This document shows, piece after piece, positions 16,610 to 25,050 of a stretch of DNA of 64,000 nt. Location of the stretch: positions 496,001 through 560,000 of the forward strand of contig NZ_BSTD01000008.1 in assembly GCF_030269325.1 (NCBI RefSeq), written 5' to 3'. The translations under genes were made by a program, and so were the position numbers. The stretch's first letter is position 1, and every line of letters begins with the position of its first letter. Below the pieces are notes generated by a model that saw nothing but the letters and a program-made list of their open reading frames with translations, did no database searches and was not told the origin of the DNA. This DNA comes from Amycolatopsis sp. NBRC 101858 (GTDB taxonomy: Bacteria; Actinomycetota; Actinomycetes; Mycobacteriales; Pseudonocardiaceae).

Positions 16610-17425
16610 ATGGCGAACTACACCGCCGCTGACGTGAAGCGCCTGCGCGAGATGACCGGCGCCGGCTTCATGGACTGCAAGAAGGCGATGGAGGAGAACG
16701 ACGGCGACTTCGACAAGGCCGTCGAGTTCCTCCGGATCAAGGGCGCCAAGGACGTCGGCAAGCGCGCCGAGCGCGCCACCGCCGAAGGCCTCGTCGCCGG
16801 CGACGGCGGCGTCCTGATCGAGCTCGACTCCGAGACGGACTTCGTCGCGAAGAACGCCGACTTCCAGGCGCTCGCCGCGAAGATCGTCGAGGTCGCGAAG
16901 ACCGTCAAGACCAGCGACGTGGACGCCCTCAAGGGCGCCGAGCTGGACGGCAAGACGGTCAACGAGGTCGTGCAGGAGCTGTCCGCCCGCATCGGCGAGA
17001 AGCTCGAACTGCGCCGCGTCGTGTCCTTCGAGGGCCAGACCACGAACTACCTGCACCGCCGCGGCTCGGACCTGCCGCCGGCCGTCGGTGTGCTCATCGA
17101 GTTCACCGGTGACGACACCGAGGCCGCCCGCGCCGCCGCCATGCAGGTCGCCGCGCTGCGCGCCAAGTACCTGACCCGCGACGAGGTGCCCGCCGAGATC
17201 GTCGAGAACGAGCGCTCCATCGCGGAGAAGACCGCTCGTGAAGAGGGCAAGCCGGAGCAGGCCTTCCCGAAGATCATCGAGGGCAAGGTCAACGCGTACT
17301 ACAAGGACAACGTGCTGCTCGAGCAGCCGTCGGTCAAGGACAACAAGAAGACCGTCAAGGCTCTGCTCGACGCGGCGGGCGTGACGATCACGAAGTTCGC
17401 GCGCTTCGAGGTCGGCCAGGCCTGA
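16610..17425 (+). CDS. tsf: Translation elongation factor Ts
   Basis: Guanine-nucleotide exchange factor for EF-Tu. ATG at 16610 with AAAGGACGG upstream gives 271 residues. The N-terminal UBA-like domain starts MANYTAADVKRLREMTGAG, the TDFVAKN motif that contacts EF-Tu is near residue 80, and the core and C-terminal dimerisation regions are complete (AFPKIIEGKVNAYYKD). The normal partner of rpsB. Confidence 0.97.
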   Translation: MANYTAADVKRLREMTGAGFMDCKKAMEENDGDFDKAVEFLRIKGAKDVGKRAERATAEGLVAGDGGVLIELDSETDFVAKNADFQALAAKIVEVAKTVKTSDVDALKGAELDGKTVNEVVQELSARIGEKLELRRVVSFEGQTTNYLHRRGSDLPPAVGVLIEFTGDDTEAARAAAMQVAALRAKYLTRDEVPAEIVENERSIAEKTAREEGKPEQAFPKIIEGKVNAYYKDNVLLEQPSVKDNKKTVKALLDAAGVTITKFARFEVGQA

Positions 17426-17454
17426 GGCCAGGTCCGGGCGTAGGTTTCACCCCC

Positions 17455-17489
17455 AGTGCCCCGTCTCCGTCCATCGGGGACGGGGCACT
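17455..17489 (+). terminator. Terminator hairpin after tsf
   Basis: A 14-bp inverted repeat with one G-U pair (17455-17468 and 17476-17489, loop GTCCATC) lies 30 bp after the tsf stop. The following sequence lacks a clear T-run, so termination is likely but may be incomplete. Confidence 0.6.
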
Positions 17490-17539
17490 GTCAGGTCTAG
17501 ATAGGGAACAAGGGTCGAGGGGCCTAGGAGGCGACATAG

Positions 17540-18283
17540 ATGGGTGACCGGGTCGAAGGTGGCTACCGGCGGGTGCTGCTGAAGCTGGGCGGCGAAATGT
17601 TCGGCGGTGGTTCGATCGGCGTCGATCCGGATGTCGTCCACTCGGTCGCGCAGCAGATCGCCGACGTCGCCCGCACCGGCGTCCAGGTCGCGGTCGTGAT
17701 CGGCGGCGGCAACTACTTCCGCGGCGCGGAGCTTTCGCAGCGCGGCATGGACCGCGACCGCGCCGACTACATGGCGATGCTGGGCACCGTGATGAACTGC
17801 CTGGCGCTGCAGGACTTCCTGGAGAAGGAAGGCCTGCCCACCCGCGTGCAGACCGCCATCACGATGGGCCAGGTCGCCGAGCCCTACATCCCGCGCCGCG
17901 CCGAGCGGCACCTGGAGAAGGGGCGCGTCGTGATCTTCGGCGCCGGGGTCGGCATGCCGTACTTCTCCACCGACACCGCGGCGGCGCAGCGGGCGCTCGA
18001 GCTGGGCTGCGAGGCCGTGCTGATGGCCAAGGCCGTCGACGGCGTCTACACCGCGGACCCGAAGGCCGACCCGACCGCCGAGATGTTCCGCGAGATCACC
18101 CACCGCGAGGTGCTGGAGCGGGACCTCAAGGTCGCCGACGCCACGGCGTTCAGCCTCTGCATGGACAACAACATGCCGATCATCGTGTTCAACCTGCTCA
18201 CCGAGGGGAACATCGCCCGCGCGGTGAGTGGTGAAAGAATCGGCACGTTGGTCAGTACCCCCGCCGACGGGGTGCCGGCCTAG
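17540..18283 (+). CDS. pyrH: Uridylate kinase (UMP kinase)
   Basis: Phosphorylates UMP to UDP; hexameric amino-acid-kinase-family enzyme. The 247-residue protein has LLKLGGEMF at the start, the IGGGNYFRG loop, the DYMAMLGTVMNCLALQ helix and the C-terminal VYTADPKADPTA segment. TAGGAGGCG 8 bp before the ATG is a strong ribosome-binding site. Standard position between tsf and frr. Confidence 0.97.
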   Translation: MGDRVEGGYRRVLLKLGGEMFGGGSIGVDPDVVHSVAQQIADVARTGVQVAVVIGGGNYFRGAELSQRGMDRDRADYMAMLGTVMNCLALQDFLEKEGLPTRVQTAITMGQVAEPYIPRRAERHLEKGRVVIFGAGVGMPYFSTDTAAAQRALELGCEAVLMAKAVDGVYTADPKADPTAEMFREITHREVLERDLKVADATAFSLCMDNNMPIIVFNLLTEGNIARAVSGERIGTLVSTPADGVPA

Positions 18284-18333
18284 ACCTGCTGGGATCAACC
18301 GCAGCGCCACCCATCACAACAACGGGAGTAGCC

Positions 18334-18891
18334 GTGATCGACGAGACCCTCCTCGATGCCGAGGAGAAGATGGAAAAAGCGGTGTCCGTCGCGAAGGACG
18401 ATCTGACGTCGGTCCGCACGGGCCGCGCCACCTCGTCGATGTTTTCGCGCATCGTGGTCGACTACTACGGCGCGCCGACCCCGCTGAACCAGCTGGCCAG
18501 CGTGAACGTGCCGGAAGCCCGGATGGCGTTGATCAAGCCTTACGACCAGTCGCAGCTCAACGCCATCGAGAAGGCGATCCGCGAGTCCGACCTCGGGGTC
18601 AACCCGAGCAACGACGGCAACGTGATCCGGATCGTCATCCCGCAGCTCACCGAGGAGCGGCGCAAGGAGATGGTCAAGGTCGCCAAGAGCAAGGGCGAGG
18701 ACGCCCGGGTGACCATCCGCAGCATCCGCCGCAAGGCCAAGGAAGAGCTCGACCGCATCGGCAAGGACGGCGAAGCGGGCGAGGACGAGGTCGTGCGCGC
18801 GGAGAAGGAACTGCAGAACCTCACCGACACCTACTCGCACAAGGTCGACGAGCTGGTCAAGCACAAGGAAGCCGAGCTGCTCGAGGTCTGA
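18334..18891 (+). CDS. frr: Ribosome recycling factor
   Basis: Dissociates post-termination ribosomes with EF-G. The 185-residue protein has the complete family pattern: EKMEKAVSVAKDDLTSVRTGRA, the YYGAPTPLNQLA domain-II segment, and the C-terminal helix with EELDR and VDELVKHKEAELLEV. GTG start at 18334 preceded by GGGAG. Its stop overlaps the cdsA start (TGATG). Confidence 0.97.
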   Translation: MIDETLLDAEEKMEKAVSVAKDDLTSVRTGRATSSMFSRIVVDYYGAPTPLNQLASVNVPEARMALIKPYDQSQLNAIEKAIRESDLGVNPSNDGNVIRIVIPQLTEERRKEMVKVAKSKGEDARVTIRSIRRKAKEELDRIGKDGEAGEDEVVRAEKELQNLTDTYSHKVDELVKHKEAELLEV

Positions 18892-20153
18892 TGGCACAGG
18901 TGAGCGAGGAACGCGAGGACCGGGTGGAAGCCACCGGAGATCAACCGGCGGCCACGCCCGGGGCGGCCGAGGCCGGCACTCCGGCCACGCCGGAGTTCCC
19001 GGGAACGACCGCGCCGGAGGGCGCTCCGGCAACCTCGGGTTCCGCGAACGGGGCGACGCCGGTTGTGCCGGAGGCCTCGGGCAACGGCGAGGCGGGTCGG
19101 TTGTCGGCCGCCGGAGCTCCCGCGGAGACGCCGGATGCCTTGGGAACGGGCGACGCTGACCGGTTGTCGGCTGCCGGAACTGCCGCGGCGGAGACGCCGG
19201 GGCCCACGGGAACGGGCGACGCTGACCGGTTGTCGGCTGCCGGAGCTGCGGCGGATGCCTCGGGAACGGGTGAAGCCGACCGGTTGTCGGCCGCCGGAAG
19301 TGCCGGGGCGGCTGTCCCGGCTCCCGAGGCCAAGAAAGCCTCCAAGGCCGGCCGGAACCTGCCTGCGGCCATCGGTGTCGGGCTGCTGCTCGGGGCCGCG
19401 ATCATCGTCTCCCTGCTCACCGTGCGCTTCCTGTTCATCGGGATCATCGCGATCGCGATCGCGGTCGGCACCTTCGAGTTCGCCGGGGTGCTGCGCCGGG
19501 TCGCCGACACGCGGGTCGCGATGATCCCGGTGCTCGTCGGCGGGCAGGCGATGATCTGGCTCGCCTGGCCGTTCGGCCGGGAAGGCGCGCTCACGGCGTT
19601 CGTCCTCACCGTGCTCGCCTGCCTGCTCTGGCGCCTGCCCGGCGGCGCGAAGGGCTACCTGCGCGACATCAGCGCGTCGGTGTTCGCGGCCGCCTACCTG
19701 CCGCTCTTCGGCGCCTTCGCGGCGATGCTCGTGCCTCCGTCGGACGGCGTCGGGCGGGTCCTGACGTTCCTGATCGGCGTCGTCGCGTCGGACACCGGCG
19801 GCTACATCGCCGGCGTGCTCGGCGGCAAGCACCCGATGGCGCCCACCATCAGCCCGAAGAAGACCTGGGAAGGCTTCGGCGGTTCGCTGGTCGGCGGCGT
19901 CGTGGCCGGCGCGCTGACCCTCAGCCTGCTGCTCGACGGCCACGTCTGGCAGGGCGTGATCTTCGGCGTCGCGATCGTGCTGACCGCGACCCTCGGCGAC
20001 CTGGTCGAGTCGCTGATCAAGCGAGACCTCGGCGTCAAGGACATGGGCACGCTGCTGCCCGGGCACGGCGGGATCATGGACCGCCTCGACTCCCTGCTGC
20101 CTTCGGCGGTCGTGTCGTGGCTCCTGCTCTCGGCGTTCGTCCCGCTGGGCTGA
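18891..20153 (+). CDS. cdsA: Phosphatidate cytidylyltransferase with repetitive N-terminal extension
   Basis: Makes CDP-diacylglycerol from phosphatidate and CTP, the branch point of phospholipid synthesis; polytopic membrane enzyme. The 420 residues begin with about 150 residues of Ala/Gly/Thr/Pro-rich low-complexity sequence carrying GTGDADRLSAAG repeats. Then come about eight transmembrane segments and the family signature KRDLGVKDMGTLLPGHGGIMDRLDSL, split near residues 382-407. Actinobacterial CdsA often has a short disordered N-terminus; this one is unusually long. Coupled to frr. Confidence 0.95.
   Translation: MAQVSEEREDRVEATGDQPAATPGAAEAGTPATPEFPGTTAPEGAPATSGSANGATPVVPEASGNGEAGRLSAAGAPAETPDALGTGDADRLSAAGTAAAETPGPTGTGDADRLSAAGAAADASGTGEADRLSAAGSAGAAVPAPEAKKASKAGRNLPAAIGVGLLLGAAIIVSLLTVRFLFIGIIAIAIAVGTFEFAGVLRRVADTRVAMIPVLVGGQAMIWLAWPFGREGALTAFVLTVLACLLWRLPGGAKGYLRDISASVFAAAYLPLFGAFAAMLVPPSDGVGRVLTFLIGVVASDTGGYIAGVLGGKHPMAPTISPKKTWEGFGGSLVGGVVAGALTLSLLLDGHVWQGVIFGVAIVLTATLGDLVESLIKRDLGVKDMGTLLPGHGGIMDRLDSLLPSAVVSWLLLSAFVPLG
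19098..19320 (+). repeat. Degenerate in-frame repeat in the cdsA N-terminus
   Basis: The core CGGTTGTCGGC recurs at 19098, 19161, 19227 and 19281, spaced 63, 66 and 54 bp, all multiples of three. It encodes DRLSAAG within units of about 18-22 residues. Spacing changes by whole codons, so the frame is kept. Confidence 0.8.
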
Positions 20154-20171
20154 CCTGCGGTGGGAGCCTCC

Positions 20172-20216
20172 GCCTACCAGACGTAGGCAAAGGTTCGTGG
20201 ACCACCGAAGCTTCGG
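20172..20216 (+). promoter_or_regulatory. Palindromes upstream of the MFS gene
   Basis: GCCTAC-CAGAC-GTAGGC (20172-20188) and the perfect palindrome CCGAAGCTTCGG (20205-20216) fall in the 80-bp gap before the MFS start at 20235. They could be operator sites, but no regulator gene is adjacent. Confidence 0.3.
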
Positions 20217-20234
20217 CGGGTTTCACTCGGGGGC

Positions 20235-21560
20235 ATGCCCACCGAAACCCGCGCCCCGGCGAAACTGGCGCTGACCGCCGTCTGCCTGGGCTTCGTGATG
20301 ATCACGCTCGACGCGACCATCGTGAACCTGGCCCTGCCCGCGATCGGCGCCGACTTCGGCGAACCGTCGACCGCCGCGCTGCAGTGGGTCGTCGACGCCT
20401 ACACCGTCACGCTCGCCGCCTTCCTGCTCACCTGGGGCGCCGCCGGTGACCGGTGGGGTTCGCGACGCGTCTTCGAAGCGGGCGTCGCCGTCTTCGTCCT
20501 CGCGAGCATCGGCTGCGCGCTCGCCGGGGACACGGCTTGGCTGATCACGGCGCGGGCCGTGCAGGGTGCGGGGGCCGCCGCGCTGCTGCCGTCGTCGCTC
20601 GCGCTGATCGTCCACCAGTTCCCGGACGCGCGGGAGCGAGCGCGCGCCCTCGGCGTGTGGGGCGGCATGAGCGGGGTCGGGCTCGCCGCCGGGCCGATGC
20701 TCGGCGGGCTCGCCGTCGGCCTCGCCGACTGGCGGCTCGTCTTCGCGGTCAACATCCCGGTCGGCGTCGTCGCGATCGTGCTGACGCGCCGCGCGGTCGC
20801 GGAACCGCCGCGCCACGCCGCCACCCGCCTGGATCTGGCCGGGCAGGTGACGGGCACGGCGTCGCTCGCGGGGCTCGTCGCCGGGTTCATCGAGTCCGGG
20901 CACGCCGGCTGGCTCGCGCCCGGGACCCTCGCGCTGATGGCCGGGGGAGTGGTGGCGGGCGCGGTGTTCGTGGCGGTCGAGAAGCGCGTCGGGGAACCCG
21001 TGCTGCCGCTCGGGATCCTGAAGATCCGGAACTTCGCCGTGGCGACCGGGATCGGCGGCCTGTTCAACTTCTGCCTCTACGGCACGCTTTTCTGCCTCGC
21101 GCTGTACCTGCAGCGCGCCTGGTCGCTCGGTGCGCTCGCCGCCGGGCTCGCCCTGGTGCCGCTGACGCTGGTGGTCGGGCTCAACGCGTTCTTCAGCGGC
21201 CGCCTGACCGGGCGCTCCGGCCCGCGCGTCCCGATGGTCGCGGGCGCGCTGGCGGGCCTGGCCGGTTCGGTGGGCTTCGCCTTGCTGCCCGCGGATCGCG
21301 CGCTCGTGCCGTTCGTCGTGGTCTCGGTCGTGTTCGGCTGCTGCTCGCTGGCCATGCCCGCGATGACGTCGCTGGCGATGAACTCCTTGCCGGGCAAGGC
21401 CGGGCTGGCCGCGGGCGTGCTCAACGCGTCGCGCCAGACCGGCGGCGCGATCGGGGTCGCGCTCGTCGGCGCGCTGCTGCCCGCCACCGGGATGTGGCTG
21501 GTGGCGGGCGGGTACGCGCTCGTCGCGGGGCTCGCGTTCGCCGGGCGTCAGTCGTCGTAG
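20235..21560 (+). CDS. MFS transporter, DHA2 (EmrB/QacA-like) family
   Basis: Drug:proton antiporter-type exporter, 441 residues with about 12-14 transmembrane segments. It shows the DHA2 pattern: LDATIVNLALPAIG in TM1, QWVVDAYTVTLAAFLL, the motif-A loop DRWGSRRVFE and motif C with GPMLGGLAVG. The substrate is unknown. Its 3' end overlaps the convergent VOC gene by 13 bp. It lies just after cdsA, at the start of an accessory stretch. Confidence 0.88.
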   Translation: MPTETRAPAKLALTAVCLGFVMITLDATIVNLALPAIGADFGEPSTAALQWVVDAYTVTLAAFLLTWGAAGDRWGSRRVFEAGVAVFVLASIGCALAGDTAWLITARAVQGAGAAALLPSSLALIVHQFPDARERARALGVWGGMSGVGLAAGPMLGGLAVGLADWRLVFAVNIPVGVVAIVLTRRAVAEPPRHAATRLDLAGQVTGTASLAGLVAGFIESGHAGWLAPGTLALMAGGVVAGAVFVAVEKRVGEPVLPLGILKIRNFAVATGIGGLFNFCLYGTLFCLALYLQRAWSLGALAAGLALVPLTLVVGLNAFFSGRLTGRSGPRVPMVAGALAGLAGSVGFALLPADRALVPFVVVSVVFGCCSLAMPAMTSLAMNSLPGKAGLAAGVLNASRQTGGAIGVALVGALLPATGMWLVAGGYALVAGLAFAGRQSS

Positions 21561-22393
21561 GGGTCGTCGACCTCGGCGCGGCCCCAGTCCTCGGAGACGC
21601 GCGAGTGGTCGATCACCGCGAAGACCGCGCCCTCGGGGTCGGCGAGGATCGACATCCGGCCGAACGGCGTGTCGTAGGGCTGGATCACGACGGTGCCGCC
21701 GTTCATCAGCGCTTCCCCGGCAACGGCGTCGACGCCGCGGGCCGGGTCGATGTCGAAGTAGACGAGCCAGTGCGGCGGGGTGTCCAGGCTGTACTCCGAG
21801 CCCATCACGTACCGGTACAGCACCGGCTCGTGCTCGATGAGCCATTCGACGTAGTCGAGCGACTCGCCGTCGCCGATCTGGTGGCTCCCGTAGGTGAACA
21901 GCTTGGTGTAGAAGTGATCCGCCGCGACGCCGTCGTGGGTGTTGAGGTCCGCGCCGCTGAAGGTGTTGGGGATCCCGGTGACGAACTCCCAGTCCGGCGG
22001 CACCTCCCAGAACACCACCGGCGCGCCGCACGCGTCGTAGGCGTGCAGGATCGTGCCGCGCTGCGGGATCGGCATCGGCCCGAGCGTCAGCTGCCCGCCG
22101 AGGTGCTCCACCCATTCGGCCGCGCTCGCGGTGTGCGGCACGGACAGGTGCGGCATCCAGCCCAGCGGCGCGCCCTGGGCGGCGCGGTAGAGGCCGCCGA
22201 CCGGGACGGTGTTGAGCGTCGCGATGGCGTACCGGCCGTCGGACGTCGCCGGGTCGCGCTGAGTGTCGTACGTCCAGCCGAAGAGGGCCCCGTAGAATCT
22301 CTCCGCCACGGCCTGTTCGCGGCAGGCCAGCTCGATCCAGCACGGAATTCCGGCCGGGACCGGGGACGACGTGGTGGACGGGTCGATCGCCAT
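21548..22393 (-). CDS. VOC-family (glyoxalase/bleomycin-resistance-like) protein, two domains
   Basis: Cytoplasmic protein of the vicinal-oxygen-chelate superfamily, 281 residues with two beta-alpha-beta modules. The first starts GIPCWIELACREQAVAERFYGALFGW; the second, from about residue 150, contains DHFYTKLF and HWLVYFDI. Such tandem VOC proteins occur widely in actinomycetes with unknown substrates. ATG at 22393 with GGGAGGAG upstream is a clear start; upstream in-frame codons are not needed. Confidence 0.82.
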   Translation of the reverse strand: MAIDPSTTSSPVPAGIPCWIELACREQAVAERFYGALFGWTYDTQRDPATSDGRYAIATLNTVPVGGLYRAAQGAPLGWMPHLSVPHTASAAEWVEHLGGQLTLGPMPIPQRGTILHAYDACGAPVVFWEVPPDWEFVTGIPNTFSGADLNTHDGVAADHFYTKLFTYGSHQIGDGESLDYVEWLIEHEPVLYRYVMGSEYSLDTPPHWLVYFDIDPARGVDAVAGEALMNGGTVVIQPYDTPFGRMSILADPEGAVFAVIDHSRVSEDWGRAEVDDPYDD

Positions 22394-22505
22394 GGGTGCT
22401 CCTCCCGAGACCCACCGAATTCTATGCGTGATCCGTAAGGTTTCCGCCAAGAATTCGCCGCCGGTGAATCACTGTCGGCGGGTGAAGGCCCCGAAAGGAG
22501 CAACG

Positions 22506-23318
22506 GTGCGGTGGTCGTCCCGGCGCGCGGAGGTCGTGCCGAGTCCGAACATCTGGTACTACCAGGCCGATTACGAGCTGGAGAACCGGGCGCAGGACAG
22601 CGGCGGCGAGATCTGGCGCGTGCTCCGCGAAGAGGGCGACTGGGCCGGCCAGGACGTGCTGGACGTCGGCTGCGGCGACGGGTTCCACCTGCCGCGCTTC
22701 GCCCGCGACGCGCGGTCCGTGCTCGGGGTGGAGCCCCACGAGCCGCTCGTGCGAAGCGCGCTGGAGCGGGTGAAGGGTCTGTCGAACGTGGACATCAAGC
22801 TGGGCCGGGCCCAGCGGCTGCCGGTCCGCAGCGCGAGCGTCGACGTCGTCCACGCGCGCACGGCCTACTTCTTCGGGCCCGGCTGCGAGCCGGGGCTGGC
22901 CGAGGCCGAGCGGGTGCTGCGGCCGGGCGGAGTGTTCCTGATCGTCGACCTCGACGCGACCAGCGAGCCCTACGGCTCCTGGATGCGCGCCGACCTACCG
23001 CACTACGACCCGGGCGCCGTCGAACGGTTCTTCGCCCGGGACGGGTTCGGCTGCCGCCGGGTCGCCACCGAGTGGCGGTTCGAGACGGCGCGAGACCTCG
23101 AAGCGGTGCTGAAGATCGAGTTCAGCAAGCGGGTCGCCGAACAGGCGATCGCGGAGTCGGTGCAGCGTAATGGGAATCGCGAGCGCGACCTGACGCTGCC
23201 GGTGGGCTACCGCGTCCACACGCGGGTCAAGCCCACCGGCCTCGTCCTGCCAGGTCACTCGGCTGCTTCTTCCGAAGGAGCCGACGACTCGTCCTCGTCC
23301 TCGCCGAGGATGCCGTAG
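22506..23318 (+). CDS. Class I SAM-dependent methyltransferase
   Basis: Methyltransferase of the UbiE/type-11 kind, 270 residues. The SAM-binding motif is VLDVGCGDG near residue 55, with the acidic VEPHE end of motif I and post-motif RVLRPGGVFLIVDLD. GTG at 22506 has AAAGGAGCAAC upstream, which decides the start. The acceptor substrate is unknown. The gene's last 64 bp overlap the convergent padR gene, and its Ser-rich C-terminus may be a product of that overlap. Confidence 0.85.
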   Translation: MRWSSRRAEVVPSPNIWYYQADYELENRAQDSGGEIWRVLREEGDWAGQDVLDVGCGDGFHLPRFARDARSVLGVEPHEPLVRSALERVKGLSNVDIKLGRAQRLPVRSASVDVVHARTAYFFGPGCEPGLAEAERVLRPGGVFLIVDLDATSEPYGSWMRADLPHYDPGAVERFFARDGFGCRRVATEWRFETARDLEAVLKIEFSKRVAEQAIAESVQRNGNRERDLTLPVGYRVHTRVKPTGLVLPGHSAASSEGADDSSSSSPRMP

Positions 23319-23881
23319 AGCGAGCGCCGGGCGTCGTTGAGCACCTCGGCCGCGCGGGCCTGCTGGCTCTCGGTGCCCGCGCGCATGATCTGCACGACGG
23401 CGGCGGCGAGGTTCTTGCCCGCCTTGGCGAGCCCGACCTCGGACGCGTCGACGTCCTGCGCGATCTGCTCCCACGGCGGGGTGCTGTCCTGCTCCTCCGC
23501 GGCGGTGCGGCCGGCGTCGGTCAGCTCGAAGAGCTTCTTGCCGTGCTCGTCCTTGCTGATGACCAGGCCTTCGTCGGCCAGCAGCTGCAGCGTCGGGTAG
23601 ACCGAGCCGGGGCTCGGCCGCCAGAAGCCGCCGGAGCGCTCGCCGATTTCGCGGATGATCTCGTAGCCGTGCCGGGGCTGCTCGGCGAGCAGCGCCAGGA
23701 TCGCGGCGCGGACGTCACCGCGGCGGCTGCGCCGTCCACCGTGACCCCGCCTGCCCGGTCCGTGACCCCGGCCGCGTCCGCCACCGGGACCGAAGCCCGG
23801 GGGGAACTCGCCGAAGCCGCCGAAGGGGCCGAATGATGCGCGCCCACGTTCGTGAGCGAAGGGGTGTCGTTGCCTACGCAT
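23255..23881 (-). CDS. PadR-family transcriptional regulator
   Basis: Winged-helix regulator with about 55 Gly/Arg/His-rich residues, then the PadR domain (AAILALLAEQPRHGYEII and GSVYPTLQLLADEGLV, about residues 57-125), and a C-terminal helical dimerisation region ending in an acidic tail. 208 residues. PadR proteins usually repress an adjacent transporter or enzyme and themselves. Here the upstream region also serves the divergent iron-transport operon 160 bp away. The 3' end overlaps the methyltransferase gene by 64 bp. Confidence 0.9.
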   Translation of the reverse strand: MRRQRHPFAHERGRASFGPFGGFGEFPPGFGPGGGRGRGHGPGRRGHGGRRSRRGDVRAAILALLAEQPRHGYEIIREIGERSGGFWRPSPGSVYPTLQLLADEGLVISKDEHGKKLFELTDAGRTAAEEQDSTPPWEQIAQDVDASEVGLAKAGKNLAAAVVQIMRAGTESQQARAAEVLNDARRSLYGILGEDEDESSAPSEEAAE

Positions 23882-23900
23882 GTCTGTGTTCCTTTCTCGA

Positions 23901-23936
23901 ACTGTTGCGACACGTTCACGATATATCGGAAACAGT
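23901..23936. promoter_or_regulatory. Nested palindrome upstream of padR
   Basis: ACTGTT (23901-23906) and AACAGT (23931-23936) form outer inverted arms around the perfect 10-bp palindrome CGATATATCG (23919-23928). The site is AT-rich for this genome and lies 20-55 bp before the padR start, which fits an autoregulatory operator. This is inference from position. Confidence 0.4.
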
Positions 23937-23997
23937 CGGATGGCAACCTCGTCCCGGTGATGCCGCTCACGGAGCTTGAGCCTTCAAGTGCTGGGCC

Positions 23998-24016
23998 TTA
24001 GATTAGGCAAGCCTAA
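23998..24016 (+). promoter_or_regulatory. IdeR/DtxR-type iron box
   Basis: TTAGATTAGGCAAGCCTAA is a close match to the 19-bp iron box TTAGGTTAGGCTAACCTAA, with a perfect inverted core TTAGGC-AA-GCCTAA (24003-24016). It sits 26 bp before the first permease gene, where an iron-loaded DtxR-family repressor would block transcription. Confidence 0.88.
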
Positions 24017-24042
24017 ACACCTGTTAGCAAAGGTAACGACCA

Positions 24043-25050
24043 GTGCGCACCCGATCGCTCCGGCTGACCGCCGGGCTGCTGGTCCTCGCCGCGGCCGTCG
24101 CCGCCGCGGTGCTGCTCAGCGTCGCCGTCGGCACCCGCGGCCTGAGCCCGGGCACCGTGCTGGACGCGCTCTTCCGCTTCCAGCCGGGCAACCCCGACCA
24201 CCTCGTGGTCCGCGAGCTCCGGCTCCCGCGCACGCTCGCCGGCGTGCTCGCGGGCGTCGCGCTCGGCCTGTCCGGCGCCGTCATCCAAGGCGCCACGCGC
24301 AACCCGCTGGCCGACCCGGGACTGCTCGGCGTCAACGCGGGCGCTGCTCTCTTCGTCGTCCTCGGCATCGGCACCTTCGGCATCGCGAGCGTCGGCGGGT
24401 ACGTCTGGTTCGGCTTCGCCGGCGCCGCGGCCGCGGGGGCCGTCGTCTACGGCATCGGCTCGCTCGGCCGGGCCGGGGCGACACCGGTGAAGCTCGCGCT
24501 GGCCGGGGCCGCGGTCTCCGCCGCGCTGGCCTCGGTGACCAGCGGGCTGCTGCTGACCGACGCGACGACGTTCGACCAATACCGGTTCTGGCAGGTCGGC
24601 TCGCTGGCGGGCCGGGACGCCACGACGATCACCCAGGCCGTGCCCTTCATCGCGGTGGGCGTGGTGCTCGCGCTGGTCGCCGCGCGGATGCTCAACGCGC
24701 TCGCGCTCGGCGAGGACGTCGCCCGCTCGCTCGGCCAGAACGTGCCGGCAGCGCGGCTCGTGTGCGCGCTCGCCGTGATAGTCCTCTGCGGCTCGGCGAC
24801 GGCGATCGCCGGGCCGATCGCGTTCGTCGGGCTGACGGTGCCGCACGTCGCGAGGCTGGTCACCGGGCCCGACCACCGCTGGCTGCTGCCGTACTCGGCG
24901 CTCCTCGCCCCGCTGCTCCTGCTGGTTTCCGACGTCGTCGGCCGCGTGGTCGCGCGCCCGGCCGAGGTCCAGGTCGGGATCATCACGGCGTTGCTGGGCG
25001 CGCCGGTGTTCGTGTTCCTGGTGCGCCGCCGGAAGGTCGTGACGGTGTGA
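24043..25050 (+). CDS. Iron-siderophore ABC transporter permease (FecCD family), subunit 1
   Basis: Integral membrane subunit of a ferric-siderophore importer, 335 residues and about ten transmembrane segments. Family motifs: LRLPRTLAGVLAGVALGLSG near residue 63, and GATRNPLADPGLLG, which forms the coupling-helix region, plus GPIAFVGLTVPHVAR in the C-terminal half. GTG start with AAAGGTAAC upstream. First gene of the operon behind the iron box; overlaps the second permease by GTGA. Confidence 0.94.
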   Translation: MRTRSLRLTAGLLVLAAAVAAAVLLSVAVGTRGLSPGTVLDALFRFQPGNPDHLVVRELRLPRTLAGVLAGVALGLSGAVIQGATRNPLADPGLLGVNAGAALFVVLGIGTFGIASVGGYVWFGFAGAAAAGAVVYGIGSLGRAGATPVKLALAGAAVSAALASVTSGLLLTDATTFDQYRFWQVGSLAGRDATTITQAVPFIAVGVVLALVAARMLNALALGEDVARSLGQNVPAARLVCALAVIVLCGSATAIAGPIAFVGLTVPHVARLVTGPDHRWLLPYSALLAPLLLLVSDVVGRVVARPAEVQVGIITALLGAPVFVFLVRRRKVVTV

